A stretch of 64,000 bases of DNA from Lindgomyces ingoldianus. Taxonomy: Eukaryota; Ascomycota; Dothideomycetes; Pleosporales; Lindgomycetaceae. The stretch lies in contig NW_022985178.1 in the NCBI RefSeq assembly GCF_010093535.1, positions 400,505 to 464,504 of the forward strand, given 5' to 3'. The position numbers were made by a program, and so were the translations under genes. Shown here one piece after another: positions 36,411-47,340 of the stretch (position 1 is the stretch's first letter; each line of letters starts with the position of its first letter). The notes under the pieces were generated by a model. The model had not been told where the DNA came from, made no database searches, and saw nothing but the letters and a program-made list of their open reading frames with translations.

Positions 36411-36570
36411 CTAATTAGTAGTTAATTTAATTAACTATAAATTAGTAAAAGTAATAATAAAGTACTTATACTTTATAAGGTACTTTATTTTATTACTTAT
36501 TTTTTAGGAAGAGTAATAATAAAGCACTTACACTTTATAAAGTACTTTGTTTAGTTACCTATCCCTTAGG

Positions 36571-36802
36571 ATAGCAGATTAATCCTTTACATTGTACAGT
36601 AAGCTCTGCTACTGTACAAAGTAAAAAGGAGATAGTGTAAGACACACACTAAAGCTACTAAAGCTGCACAACCTAGCAGCTAAATAATAGCACATTAATT
36701 CTTTATATTGTACAGCAAGCTTTACTACTGTACAAAGTAAAAAGGAGATAGTGTAAGGCGCACACTAAAGCTATTAAAGCTGCACAACCTAGTAGCTAGA
36801 TA
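36571..36802 (+). repeat. Two tandem copies of a 116-bp unit in the Copia leader
   Basis: The unit starts ATAGCA at 36571 and again at 36687. Each copy carries an inverted repeat. In the first copy TTGTACAGTA and TACTGTACAA are perfect arms around an 8-nt loop. In the second copy one base of the stem has changed (C for T). The unit lies between the 5' LTR and the first protein remnants, where packaging or priming signals of LTR elements normally sit. Confidence 0.85.
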
Positions 36803-38299
36803 ACAGCAGTACCTGCGCAATCTACTAAAAAAGTAATTAACTATACTATTATAATAAAATCTTATTAGCAACTAATAACTTTATATAATAATAAAAAGAA
36901 TAAAAAATAATTCCTATTATATAAATAACTTATAAAGGACATAGAGATATTAAAGGCAACACTATAAAACAAAACTAGCCTAAAGTACTAGAATAATAAG
37001 ATTAACATGTTAGAGGCTTTAATAAGCTTATAAACTTAATTATACATAAGTTATATAATTACTAATTTACACATAATAACTTAAAAAAGCGCTACTCTTT
37101 TAAGTGTGTATATAAAAGATTTTAAAAAATAGACACTATAAGACTTTTTAGCACTTAGCTATGTGTTTAAAAGAGAGCTTATATAAGTGCTAAAAGACAA
37201 AGAAATTACACTACAGCTAGGCACTAAAGGTACCTAAGCCTAGAAGCTGTATAATATAGCATAAAAAAAAGCAATTACACTAAAAAAGCTTTATACATAA
37301 CCCTTATTACTATATAAGGCTCTGCATAGAAGTAGACTAAACATAATACTACTATTAACACTAAATGTACTAGTATTACCTGCTCTTACACCTTAGCTAG
37401 CACTACACTAATCACTGTACAAATAATACATGCCACCCTACCTAACGCCTGCTCCACACCCTTAATTGTACACACCACCGCCTGCAGTAGTGTATGCACT
37501 ACTAATACCACCTGCATAATCTATACTACATTACAGCCTGTACAAACTTTTACTCTAAAGGGAAACTACTAAAGAAAAACTTTTAGTAGATAAGATTATA
37601 TAATTTTAAAAAGCATAAAAAAAAATAATAACTACATAAGTTAACTATATAATATCTTTATAAATAAAATAAGAATTTTTATTAATTTATGTTAATAGCT
37701 AAATATTTAGAAAACTTAGTACATAGACATTTTTTTAAATATCTTAAAAGGTTAGGCAAATATGTACTATATGCACAACATAGGCCCTAGACATAACTAG
37801 AAGCATTTATATAACACCTTAAGTAGTTACTTTAACACTAATGTAAACTATAGCTAGTACTAGACAGACTAGACAATAATAACTTTTACATAATGCTAAT
37901 AAAAAAACTTTAATAAAAGTTTATATAAAGTTTTTAAAACAATAATTAACAAGCTTACACTTATATAAAAAGCACTAAAAATAAAATTTTAAAAAGATGT
38001 TTTACTACACACTGCTGTTATATAAGCCTATTAAGAACAACTAGAACTAGAATATGCTATGTTTACTATTAAGCCCTTATGCAAAGCCTTATTTAGTAAC
38101 CTACAGGCATTACTTTAAGTTACTATAGACTAAAAGGTAAACTAATACTTCTAGAAACTACCTAATATATACTACATAGACTACTAATATAACTCTATAT
38201 AATAAGAGTCTGCACAACAAGAAGAAAGCTTCCCTTTGCGTAGAAAAAGACAACATAAAAGATCTTTATTTAGGTTTAGGCTACAATCTAGAGACAACT

Positions 38300-41200
38300 A
38301 TACGCAGATAAAGAAGTGCTTTATCTACTATAAAAAAAAATGTTAGTTATTAAACTACCTTTATAATAACTATACATAAGCAAAGAACTAGTATGTTGCC
38401 TTATATAAAAATTTTTATAATAAAACCCTATTATATAAAGCTATTACCTTATACATCTAAGACTTTAAAGGTTACCTTAAAAAAAAATAATTTACATAAT
38501 ATAAAAAAAATAAAATAGAAAAGTAAGAATGCTAAAAAAGCTATTAACTACTTTACCTTTACTACCTATTTACACTGTGCAACAGAAGAGGACATTTACA
38601 GCATTAAACTTAAAAAATATGCTAAGCAGTTTATTCTTAATAACTAATACTATACAGTATACTAAAGTAAACTATAAAACATAGGCGCAGTAAAGATCTT
38701 TACTGTTAGTAAGTTTTAACTTAAGGCGTACATATAAAAAAACCTACATATAAAAATTAATTAGACACCTAGCTAAATAAATATTAGCTTTAAAAGCTAA
38801 ACACTAAAGAGATTAATTAGTACTATACAAATCTAAAACTTAATTAGTCTAGTTACATACTACATTTTAGAGACTTTAACACTATTTCTACTATTACTAG
38901 TAAATGCTAACTAACTTAAGGTATACTTTAATAATGTTTTAAATGTTATTATATGTAAAAATAAAACTACTATACTTATTATATAAAAATAAAGACACTT
39001 TTTTTTTAATATTAGTAAAAAAGAATTTATGTCTTTCTTTACTAAATTAAAACTTTACTGCCTCTACTACTAATTTAGACACCCCTGCATAAAGAGACTC
39101 TAGAAGATGCTAACTAGCGCTAGCTACAACATTAATGCTGCAGTGCTAGAAGAGATTAAGAAGTTCTGCTACCTCTGCTAATTATATAACTAGGCCCTAT
39201 AAAAATTTAAGTTTATAATTAAAAATAACACTTACTTTAACTATAAAGTTATTATTAATGTTATATAAATTAATAATAGAAATGTCTTACATGTTATTAA
39301 TATAAACACATTATTTTAGGCTGCTACATTCCTAAAATCTATGTCTGCACAAGATACCTAGAATGCACTGTGCAAATGCTAGATTAACACCTATTAAGAA
39401 CCTTTAGACTACATTATGTATAACTTTAGTATAAACTTTACTTTAAAGAATTTTTAAGCTTATGTAAAGATTATAAAAGCTACATGCAGGCAGATGCTTA
39501 TAAAAGCACATTAGGCAGTTAGAAAAGTTAAGCGCGCGCACACACCTCTTTAACAAGTGTTTAACATCCTAAAGACTAAGCTAGGTAACTGTACAGATAA
39601 TAAGGCTATTCTGCAGATAGCAGTTAAGGCTTTAAACAACACAGCTAGCCTACACAGTCTAGTACCTACACTGCTAGTCTTTAGAGCATACCTAAGAATT
39701 AACTTAGACTCTCTACTATTACTAGACATTATTACATAAGTAAGCGCTGTATAAAAAGTAATAAAGATACTTTAAAAGAACTATATAAAAGTAAACATTA
39801 ATTATATAATTAACACTTATAATAGCCTTATAATATATAAAGTTCTTAATCTCCCTCTTAGCTTAAAGATTATAGCATAGAGAGAGAAAAAAGGCTAGAC
39901 TAGCCTATACAAGATTAAGAGTATTAAAAAAAAAATGTTATTATTAAAAAAAAAATAGCTTACTAAAGCTCTAATATACACAAGTTAAACTGTACTATAG
40001 AGAAAAGAAAAAAAACAACTTACCTATAATAAATAACCTAGATAAACTAATCCCTATATAAAGAGATCTCTTAAAGAAAAGGAAAAGAGAACAGCTTTAT
40101 AAGAATATTATAGAGGCAGAACTAGAGCCTACTATAGACTAAGCCTCTTAAGATAGTAATGCCGCACTAGTGCAAAGGGAAGATATAGATACTAGAAGAA
40201 GTAAAAGGCAAAGAAAACCTGCATAAAGTCTAGACTAGGTATTTCTAACCTAGAAGAAAAAGAATAATTAAGCCTTATCTATTAAGCTTTATATAAATAG
40301 TGTAATTACTACACCTAAAAAACTATTTAAGAAATTAGACTATATAAAGATAAACACTTTAATTACTAATAGCACTTTTAAAGTTATAGTATATAACTTA
40401 ATAAGGCATAAAAGTTAGATTTTTAACCTTTACTTTATATAAAAAGTAAAAGGCAAAATAACCTAACTATATAAGAAATCCTGCCTAGTGTTTGCTAGCT
40501 ACTTAAATAAAAAAAAGAAAGAAATTCTTACTTAGTTACTAACTATCTAAAGAATAAGCTAAAGACTACTTTTAGCTATAAAAGCAAGCTTAAGAGCTAT
40601 ATATAAAATGCATTTTAAACTATGTAATATTACATAAGTATACATCTAATTAATAAATAAGCTTATGCGCACACTATACACAAAGCTACTAAAGGAGATG
40701 CGCTAAAGCTTTCTACTAAATATAATACTCTAGGTTGTATAACTCTTGTATAAAGCTGCTAAATTAGGACTGTATTAGTTTAAAACATATTATAACTACT
40801 ATAAAAAAAAGCTGTGCATGCACATCTCTTTATACAACCTCTACCTCTTAATTACTAATAAAGGAGAGCACACCTTTAGTATTACTAGCTTATAGATAGA
40901 TAACACTTTAAGCATTATAATAAAAAATTTTGTGTAAAGAGAAAAAAAAGAACTACAGAAAGTAAAGTTTTATATAAAAAGTAAGACTATTTTAGTAAAG
41001 AAGCAGCCTATTAAGTTTAACAGTAGAAAAATTAAGCTTACACACAACATAGTAGTTCTTACTTAAAAGAAATAAGTAAGCTACTTTTATATAATTAACC
41101 TAAAAAACAAAGATGCTGCACAATAATATGTTAAGTAATATATAAAAAAGGTATATATTATATTTATATGTTAACTAAAGGCAGCATTTAACTTATCTAT

Positions 41201-41900
41201 TACTGCATAAACTATAAACCCTTTGCATAATAACATTAACACACTTAACACATAAATCTAATAGTAGATAGATAATAGTAAGCGTAGTCTTACCTTCCTA
41301 CTATTATAGCTTAATTATATAAAGCTGTTTATTTTTATAAATAGATTATTTACTAATAATAAAAACTTTAGCTTATAGCTAGAATTCTTAATTATATTAA
41401 GTAATAAGAACTATATAGAGTAAAGTAACTACTTTAAAATACTAGGTAACATTATACACTAGAATTCTACTAAGTGTAAAAAAGTAACTAGAAGTGTCCT
41501 TACTAGTAAACTATATAGAATAGTTAAAAAGTTTAATAATGTAATTATACTTAGTATAACTTTATAGTAAATTATATAAACACTTAAACTGCTACTAATT
41601 TTAGTAGTAATCTGCATAGATTTAAGGTCTTTATATAATTACCTTATTAAGCTAGGCACTACTAGTAAAAAGTAACTTATAATTAACATTATGTTACTTT
41701 ACAAATTATATAAGAAAAGGGAAATTACTAAAATAAAGTAAATTAATAGTAAAAACAACTTAGTAAATGTATATATAAAGAAAATACTAAACTAGGCTTT
41801 TTAATTATTAGTCCTAACTAACTGCCTCTCTATCTAGATAGAAGCATCTGTAGACTAGCTAGATTCTGTGCGCAAAGATGCTCTAAACTAACTAAACTAA
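38300..41900 (+). pseudogene. Copia pol relic (zinc knuckle, integrase, reverse transcriptase)
   Basis: At about 38315-38370 a motif reads CFIYYKKKC, stop, LLNY, a mutated knuckle followed by the expected acidic/basic region. Integrase remnants include LRHPCIKRL near 39070, INAAVLEEIKKFCYLC near 39130-39180 and KSMSAQDT near 39340. The best surviving frame is at 39557-39739 (LGNCTDNKAILQIAVKALNN). Reverse transcriptase remnants include LLYKAAKLGLY near 40750, ACTSLYNLYLL near 40820 and KKQPIKFNSRKIKLTHNIIV near 41000. Stops interrupt every frame. The integrase-before-RT order identifies Ty1/Copia rather than Gypsy. Confidence 0.78.
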
Positions 41901-42549
41901 TAACACTTTTATATAAGGCCTATCTTTTTTATTTTTTTTATACACACTTATTTTTCTTATTATAAGATTAGAAGAGAAAGATATGTAAAAAAGATAGTCT
42001 ATTTATCTAGTATATAAAAGAAGAAAAAGCCACTACCCCTTACATATAGTAGTCACAATGTAGACCACAGCTCTACTATACACATAAAGCGCAGGCATTA
42101 GCCTAGAAGTTAGCTAACATATAACACTTAATAAAAAAAAAAGCACTAGTAGTGCTACTATAATAATAAGCACACAAAGTTGCTAGGACCTAACTACAAC
42201 TCTAGACTAAGACTGCACAGAAGTACCCCTTATAACGCATAACCTTTGCTGCCTATAGCTGCAGATTAGTGCTAGTAAGTAAGATAATATTAATATTATA
42301 AAATAGTAAAGCTGCTATATGCTGCTTCTTAGCCTATCTATAATTAGCATTTTATATAAAAAGAAAATAGAAAAGCTAAAAGATTTATATATTTATACTA
42401 AAACACTAAATAAACTACTAATTAGCAGCAGAACTAGTTAAAAGGGTAACACAGATGCGCCCTAGGCTGCTAGACTGCACAAGGACGTTAAAAACGCCCG
42501 CACTAACAGCGCTAGAGGTAGAGGAGAAAGGCTAGAGAGACATCTCTCT

Positions 42550-42552
<3 letters not shown>

Positions 42553-42582
<30 letters not shown>
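42553..42582 (+). repeat. (TG)15 microsatellite inside the Copia element
   Basis: Fifteen TG units preceded by a TC run, in a short GC-richer patch (about 42430-42600) between the RT remnant and the 3' LTR. On the minus strand it helps create a false low-complexity open frame. Confidence 0.95.
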
Positions 42583-42585
<3 letters not shown>

Positions 42586-43029
42586 GCAGGAGTATCTGTT
42601 ACTATTAGTACTGTACAAAAAGAGAAAAGAGCTAGGGAATAGTATAGTAGAGCTTAAAAAGTAAAAGATAAAGAAAAGAAAGTAAAAAAAAAAAAAAAAC
42701 CTTATTATATACACCTCTCTACACACCTGCCTAAGCAAAGATCCTACACTATTCTAGTATAAAACTCTATATAAAATAGTTTATACACTGCTAAATTACT
42801 TATAAGGCAAGCGCATAAAGGCTAAATAATAATAGCCTAAAATGCTTTACACTATTTATAAAGCTATTTATATAGTGTAACTAGCTTATCTTAATGTACA
42901 GCATTACTAAAGCAAGTCCTAATAAATAGAGTAAAGTAAAGGCAGAATGTAATTAGATAAACTTACATAGATAAAAGGGAGGTAACACGTATAAAAGGTA
43001 ACTCTTTAGATAAAAAGAAAAGTTGCTAG

Positions 43030-43309
43030 TGTCTATACACAGCAGCAGCGTTACAGCCTAGATACAAATAATTGCGCATAAGCAGGATTACATATCTATG
43101 TTACATAATGCTTGTGCGTGAACCTCTGTGCGCAAACATCTAGATATCCCCCTTTTCCTCTGTACAGAGAAAAGACAAGAGTAATAGAACTAGAAACATG
43201 TTGCCCTTACCTTACCTACCTTATACGCTGTGCACACTGTACACTACTCTTACTCTTGCTACTTAAGTGCTTATACTATAAGCAGCTAGCTGTCAGAGCC
43301 TATTTAACA
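43030..43309 (+). repeat. 3' LTR of the Copia element
   Basis: 280 bp, colinear with the copy at 36131. Followed directly by CTTAT. A short open frame at 43112-43327 lies almost wholly within it and is not a gene. Confidence 0.92.
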
Positions 43310-43314
43310 CTTAT

Positions 43315-43928
43315 TAATAAAATCTAAAACATATCTAAATATGTTTATAAAAAGCTTACATAGGCTTAAGCTTTTTAACAAGAGTACATAAACTAATTCT
43401 AAACTCTTACCCCTGTGTATGCAGCTAGTAAGAAGGTCTAGCTAGATGCTAGAAATATTTAAATAAACTAATAATTAAAGAAACTTAATTAGAAGAACTT
43501 TAGCCCCTTTACAGTAGCCTATATAGTCTTATTGCATGCTTACTAATTAATCCTACCTAACAGTATAAAGATACACCCTGTGTTCTACATATTGTTGCTG
43601 CGCTAAGCAGCTCTTAAATCTAACTATCTACTTAAATAGCTAAACCTACTACCTAAACTTATTATTATAAATAATAAACTAGAATATGTTATAGAAAATG
43701 TTAAATAGATTTAGTTTAATAAAAAAAAACATATCTATAAATACCTTACAAAATAGACTAAATATAATAAACTGTTATAAGAACCTATAGAAGCTCTGTA
43801 AGAGAACTCTATAGTAACCTAATTCTATGCCTAATACCTATCTAAACTAAACCTGTACTCTAACAAAGATAACCTAATGCTAGAACTACTAATGTAAAGG
43901 ATTCCCTTCTTAATAAGGGGGGGAGTAC
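43315..43928 (+). pseudogene. 3' end of the Gypsy pol relic with chromodomain-like remnant
   Basis: The Gypsy coding remnant resumes after the Copia target-site copy. Near 43680-43830 it reads LEYVIENV, then later EPIEAL and ENSIVT, resembling the chromodomain-like tail found at the C-terminus of fungal Gypsy integrases. The run AAGGGGGGGAGTAC at about 43915-43928 lies directly before the 3' LTR and fits a polypurine tract. Confidence 0.65.
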
Positions 43929-44246
43929 TGTTATAGTATCCTCCCTAGATCCTAGACATAACTATATTAGACATGTACTAGAGTATTATTAGTGCATGTC
44001 TAACATAAATATAACATAACATAGACATAAACTTAAGCATAAACTACTTTAACACTAACTAAACTTAAAATAAGCTTAATTTATACTTAAAGTGCTTAGA
44101 CTTTTAAGCTAAGTATTTAATTACTAATTTTCTTCTAAACCTTTCTATTCCTTACACAACATCTTGTACCTACTATAATACCTTACGTAGTAATTAAACT
44201 AGACCTCTATAAAGCTCTATAACCTTACTTGTGCATAATTGTGACA
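43929..44246 (+). repeat. 3' LTR of the Gypsy element
   Basis: 318 bp, ending TGTGACA, which is the inverse of the LTR start TGTCACA seen at 31399. Followed directly by the target-site copy ATAAG (44247-44251). Confidence 0.92.
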
Positions 44247-44251
44247 ATAAG

Positions 44252-46820
44252 ACTACTACACTAGAGAAATAAGTAAAATTAGTAATACTTAGAATTAGTT
44301 AGAGTATCCTAGGTGTAAGACATGCGTAAAGTACGCAGCTGTAAACTATAGTAAAACCTAACAGTACTTTATAAAAACATTAAAACATAGTAGAGAGGCT
44401 AATATACTACATATGTATGTTTAATTCTTTAGTATAGAGACTAATAGTGTCTTAAATTAGAGCTAAGTTAGTAGTAAAAAATAAAATTTTAGTTATAATC
44501 TTTAACTAGCTTATTATAGACTAAAGCAGTAATTTTTTTAGTAATAGGTAGGTTCTTTTAACATTAATTAGCCCTAGCCTGCATAATTAACTGTAGTTGT
44601 AGATTAAAAGTAATCTATAATTCTTTATCTTACTTATAAGCTTACTATAACTGCTTATGTGTAGTTTTATATATTTTAATTTAAGAATTATTATAATCTA
44701 TCTTAACTATCTATAGCAGCTGCGTAAGTATAGTTAGATTAAGACTACTATTAGCCTAATGCCTTATACATGCACTATTAGCCTAGGCAGGATTGTAAAA
44801 GTACAGCTGTGCGTAGAAAAGAACGTCCCCCTTAGCAGGCTCTAATAGGCTGTGCATATAGTACATTTTTTTTATAATCTAAAAAACCTTTACGCCTATG
44901 CTACACACACTTTAATTTATTTATTTATAGTTAGCTAACATAAAAGCTAAGGCTATATTATATAATTAAAAATGCTTTTAAAAGGATTTACTAAGTAAGT
45001 GCCTACTCTATAAAAAATAACGCAGGAATAAAAGTAGATCTAAAAAGGTTAGAAGGTTAATATTACTTATTAGGTAACATATAGAGTACTAAGGAGAATC
45101 TGCCTAACTTTTATTAACTTACTTTTTAAGCTAGTAAAAAGCACTGCAGTTAGAACAGCTACTTATAAAATTCTACATTAGACTAAAGTTAATAAAAGTA
45201 ATATAGTTTATAGTAGTAATAATATATGCCTTTAGTAAATTATTTTATAAAAGACTAGCCCTTAGTTACTCTTAATTTCTACACATAGATAAAAATAAAG
45301 CAGGCTAATCTAAAGTGTGTTAAGAGGGTAAAGATTAAATAGGTCTTTATAAAGTTAGCTATATATTATAATAATATATACATATAAACAGTGTAGAAGA
45401 AGTAGAAGTTAGCGTAAAAAACTTAAAAAAAGTTAATTATATATTATAATAGATCTAGACAGATAGTATAAGAGAAGTAAAAAAAAGCATAAAAGTTTTA
45501 AAAAGGTCTTAATATGTATAAAATAATTAATTAAGCACTAGCATTCTACTTAATACAGTGTTACGCCTAGCATATGCAGGTTAGCTCTAGCATAGACCTA
45601 ATTAGACTATAGTAGCGCAAGCTTAAATATGTTTTAAGAGTTATGCATTAAAGTTAACATTAGCTAATAGCTAACACGCCTAAATAAAACTAAATATAAG
45701 CGCTAAAGAATATAATAATTATAATAAAGTAATATACTACACAGCTATGTCTATTACACTAGTAATAAAGAGCTTTAACTTTATTAGTAAAGAAGTTAGA
45801 GAGAGGTCTATAGTTATTATAGACTAGGCAGAAAGTAGGCAATAAGTCTATATAGTAATAATATAAAAAGATAACACTATATAATAAAAAAAAGAGAATA
45901 AGTTAAAAAAAAAAGTACTAATTAAAAAAAGTTAAAGCAGATTAAAGATAAATTAACTTTAAGTAAATTAAAATTTTACTTATTAAAATAAGGTGTAGTA
46001 AGGCTTATACTACACTAAATAAATTTATTTTTCTAAAGTTTTTAAAAGTATAACTTTTTTTAAAACAGCATTTTTATTAAGTTTAGAAAAAAACTTAATT
46101 AAGCTAAAAACTTTTAAAAAAAAATTTTATATAAGAAAAAATTTAAGCTATTTAAACTTATTATCTTAAGTAATAAAACACCTTTAAGCTCTTACTCTCT
46201 ATATAATAGTTTATAGTATGTAAATATGCTTTTAATTTTAATATAATTAGTATAGCTTTATAGCTTAAAAAAAAAATAGTTAAAAGTGTTTTATATTAGG
46301 CTAATATTATATTAAGTGTAATCTTAAGGCCTTTATAATTCTTTGTAAAGGTTAGTAGATAACATAAGATAACTTAATACACTTACATACATTATAAATA
46401 GCTATAATATAGTAGCTTACTATAACTTATTATTATTATAAAGTAAGGTTAACTAAAGCTGCAAAGGTATTAAAGTAGATAATATCTAGTTAAGAAAGAT
46501 TAGAACAGGTTAGAGCAGATGTAAAGCTAAAGCCTAAAGTTACACTACTGTTTTACTTAACTAAAAGAAGATTCTCTAGAACTCTTTTTTTGCCTACAGC
46601 AGGCTTTACTTAGAAGGTCTTAGTAGAGCTAATTACATTTAGCAGAAAAAATTACACTATAAAAGTAATTTTTACACCCCTAACTATACAGTAGTTAATT
46701 ATAATAGGAAAAAAAGAAGACTAGATTAAGCATGTAGCATAGCAGAATAATTACTTAAAGCTTAAAAACAAACAGTAACGCAGCTTTTTAGTTACTAATT
46801 TTCTACTAATTAAATTAATA
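44252..46820. other. Unclassified RIP-degraded DNA, right flank of the nested elements
   Basis: AT-rich and stop-rich like the left flank. It is presumably the other half of the sequence the Gypsy element broke. No domain or terminal repeat could be recognised. Composition returns to normal at GCCGGC near 46821. Confidence 0.6.
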
Positions 46821-47340
46821 GCCGGCTTATATCCAGACCAATAGGAGAGAGGGCTTGGCGGTAGAGATAGTGTAATATTTGATGATGGGTTGAGGTTTTA
46901 AGTGGCACAGACCACCCCAGCCCTGATCCATCAACACGGCGATCTGACAGTCAGCAAGGTCAGCCAACTGCAGCATGAGCTTGATGTGCGCCAACGAAGT
47001 GCTTGCCTCCCACATCCATAAGCTTCCGGTGCGCCATTAAAATCTTCCTAGCCAGTACTCTCTAGTGAGTTCATAAACACTTGCAACCTCCCCTCCCAAA
47101 GTCTACACTCATCTTCGCATTCATCGTGCTTTCCCGCAGGTTATCATTGAAGAACATTCACCGGAACCCCGCGGAACCAGGCCCGCTGGCATTACGCACT
47201 CTCCCAATCGGTTCCAGGGCTGAGTGCTCCCAATCTTCGACCTGCGATGGTGGGGCAGGAACAATAGCCTCCCATACATACTTGACCTGCCAACCACTGA
47301 ACCTCGCCTCCTAATCAGCCCTCCGCGCATACCCTCCGCA
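46821..47340. other. Intergenic region, promoter of the DUF2434 gene
   Basis: Normal-composition DNA directly next to the AT-rich block. A plus-strand frame reads into the gene from 47224 but lacks an ATG before 47341. Nothing else is supported. Confidence 0.45.

Larger units (their letters stand above)
36131..43309 (+). mobile_element. Ty1/Copia LTR retrotransposon inserted in the Gypsy pol region
   Basis: Two direct 280-bp repeats (36131-36410 and 43030-43309) begin TGTCT and end TTAACA. CTTAT occurs directly outside both ends (36126-36130 and 43310-43314), a 5-bp target-site duplication. Total length is 7179 bp. Inside, a Copia-type order is readable: zinc-knuckle-like motif near 38315, integrase near 39000-39900, reverse transcriptase/RNase H near 40600-41900. 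A purine-rich stretch (GATAAAAAGAAAAG) lies just before the 3' LTR. It is younger than the Gypsy element it interrupts. Confidence 0.9.
31399..44246 (+). mobile_element. Ty3/Gypsy LTR retrotransposon, RIP-inactivated and split by a Copia element
   Basis: Two direct 318-bp repeats bound the element, beginning TGTCAC or TGTTAT and ending ATAACA or GTGACA. The 5-bp sequence ATAAG lies immediately outside both ends (31394-31398 and 44247-44251), a target-site duplication. Subtracting the 7179-bp inserted Copia element and its 5-bp duplication leaves about 5.66 kb, a normal Gypsy length. Internal order is gag with zinc knuckle, protease, reverse transcriptase, RNase H, integrase and a chromodomain-like C-terminus, the Gypsy order. 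A G-run just before the 3' LTR (43917-43923) fits the polypurine tract. Every reading frame is destroyed. Confidence 0.92.
23786..46820. mobile_element. AT-rich, RIP-mutated transposon block
   Basis: Base composition changes sharply near 23900 and again near 46815. Between these points the sequence is dominated by TA-rich strings, stop codons occur every few codons in all frames, and no intact gene is visible. The only long patches of normal composition are the 5' part of the Copia LTR at 36131 and a short stretch near 42430-42600. Identifiable contents are a Gypsy element with a Copia element inside it. RIP is the known fungal process that mutates duplicated DNA by C-to-T changes, and the pattern fits it. 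A perfect 12-bp palindrome TCCTAATTAGGA (23786-23797) sits at the left border. Confidence 0.9.

Noticed and set aside
42532..42738. Minus-strand frame rich in Phe/Leu ending in a His-Thr run
   Set aside because: Its sequence comes from the (TG)15 microsatellite and neighbouring poly-A/T tracts inside the Copia element.
43112..43327. 71-codon frame on the plus strand
   Set aside because: It lies almost entirely within the Copia 3' LTR, and its equivalent in the 5' LTR is a homologous non-coding repeat.
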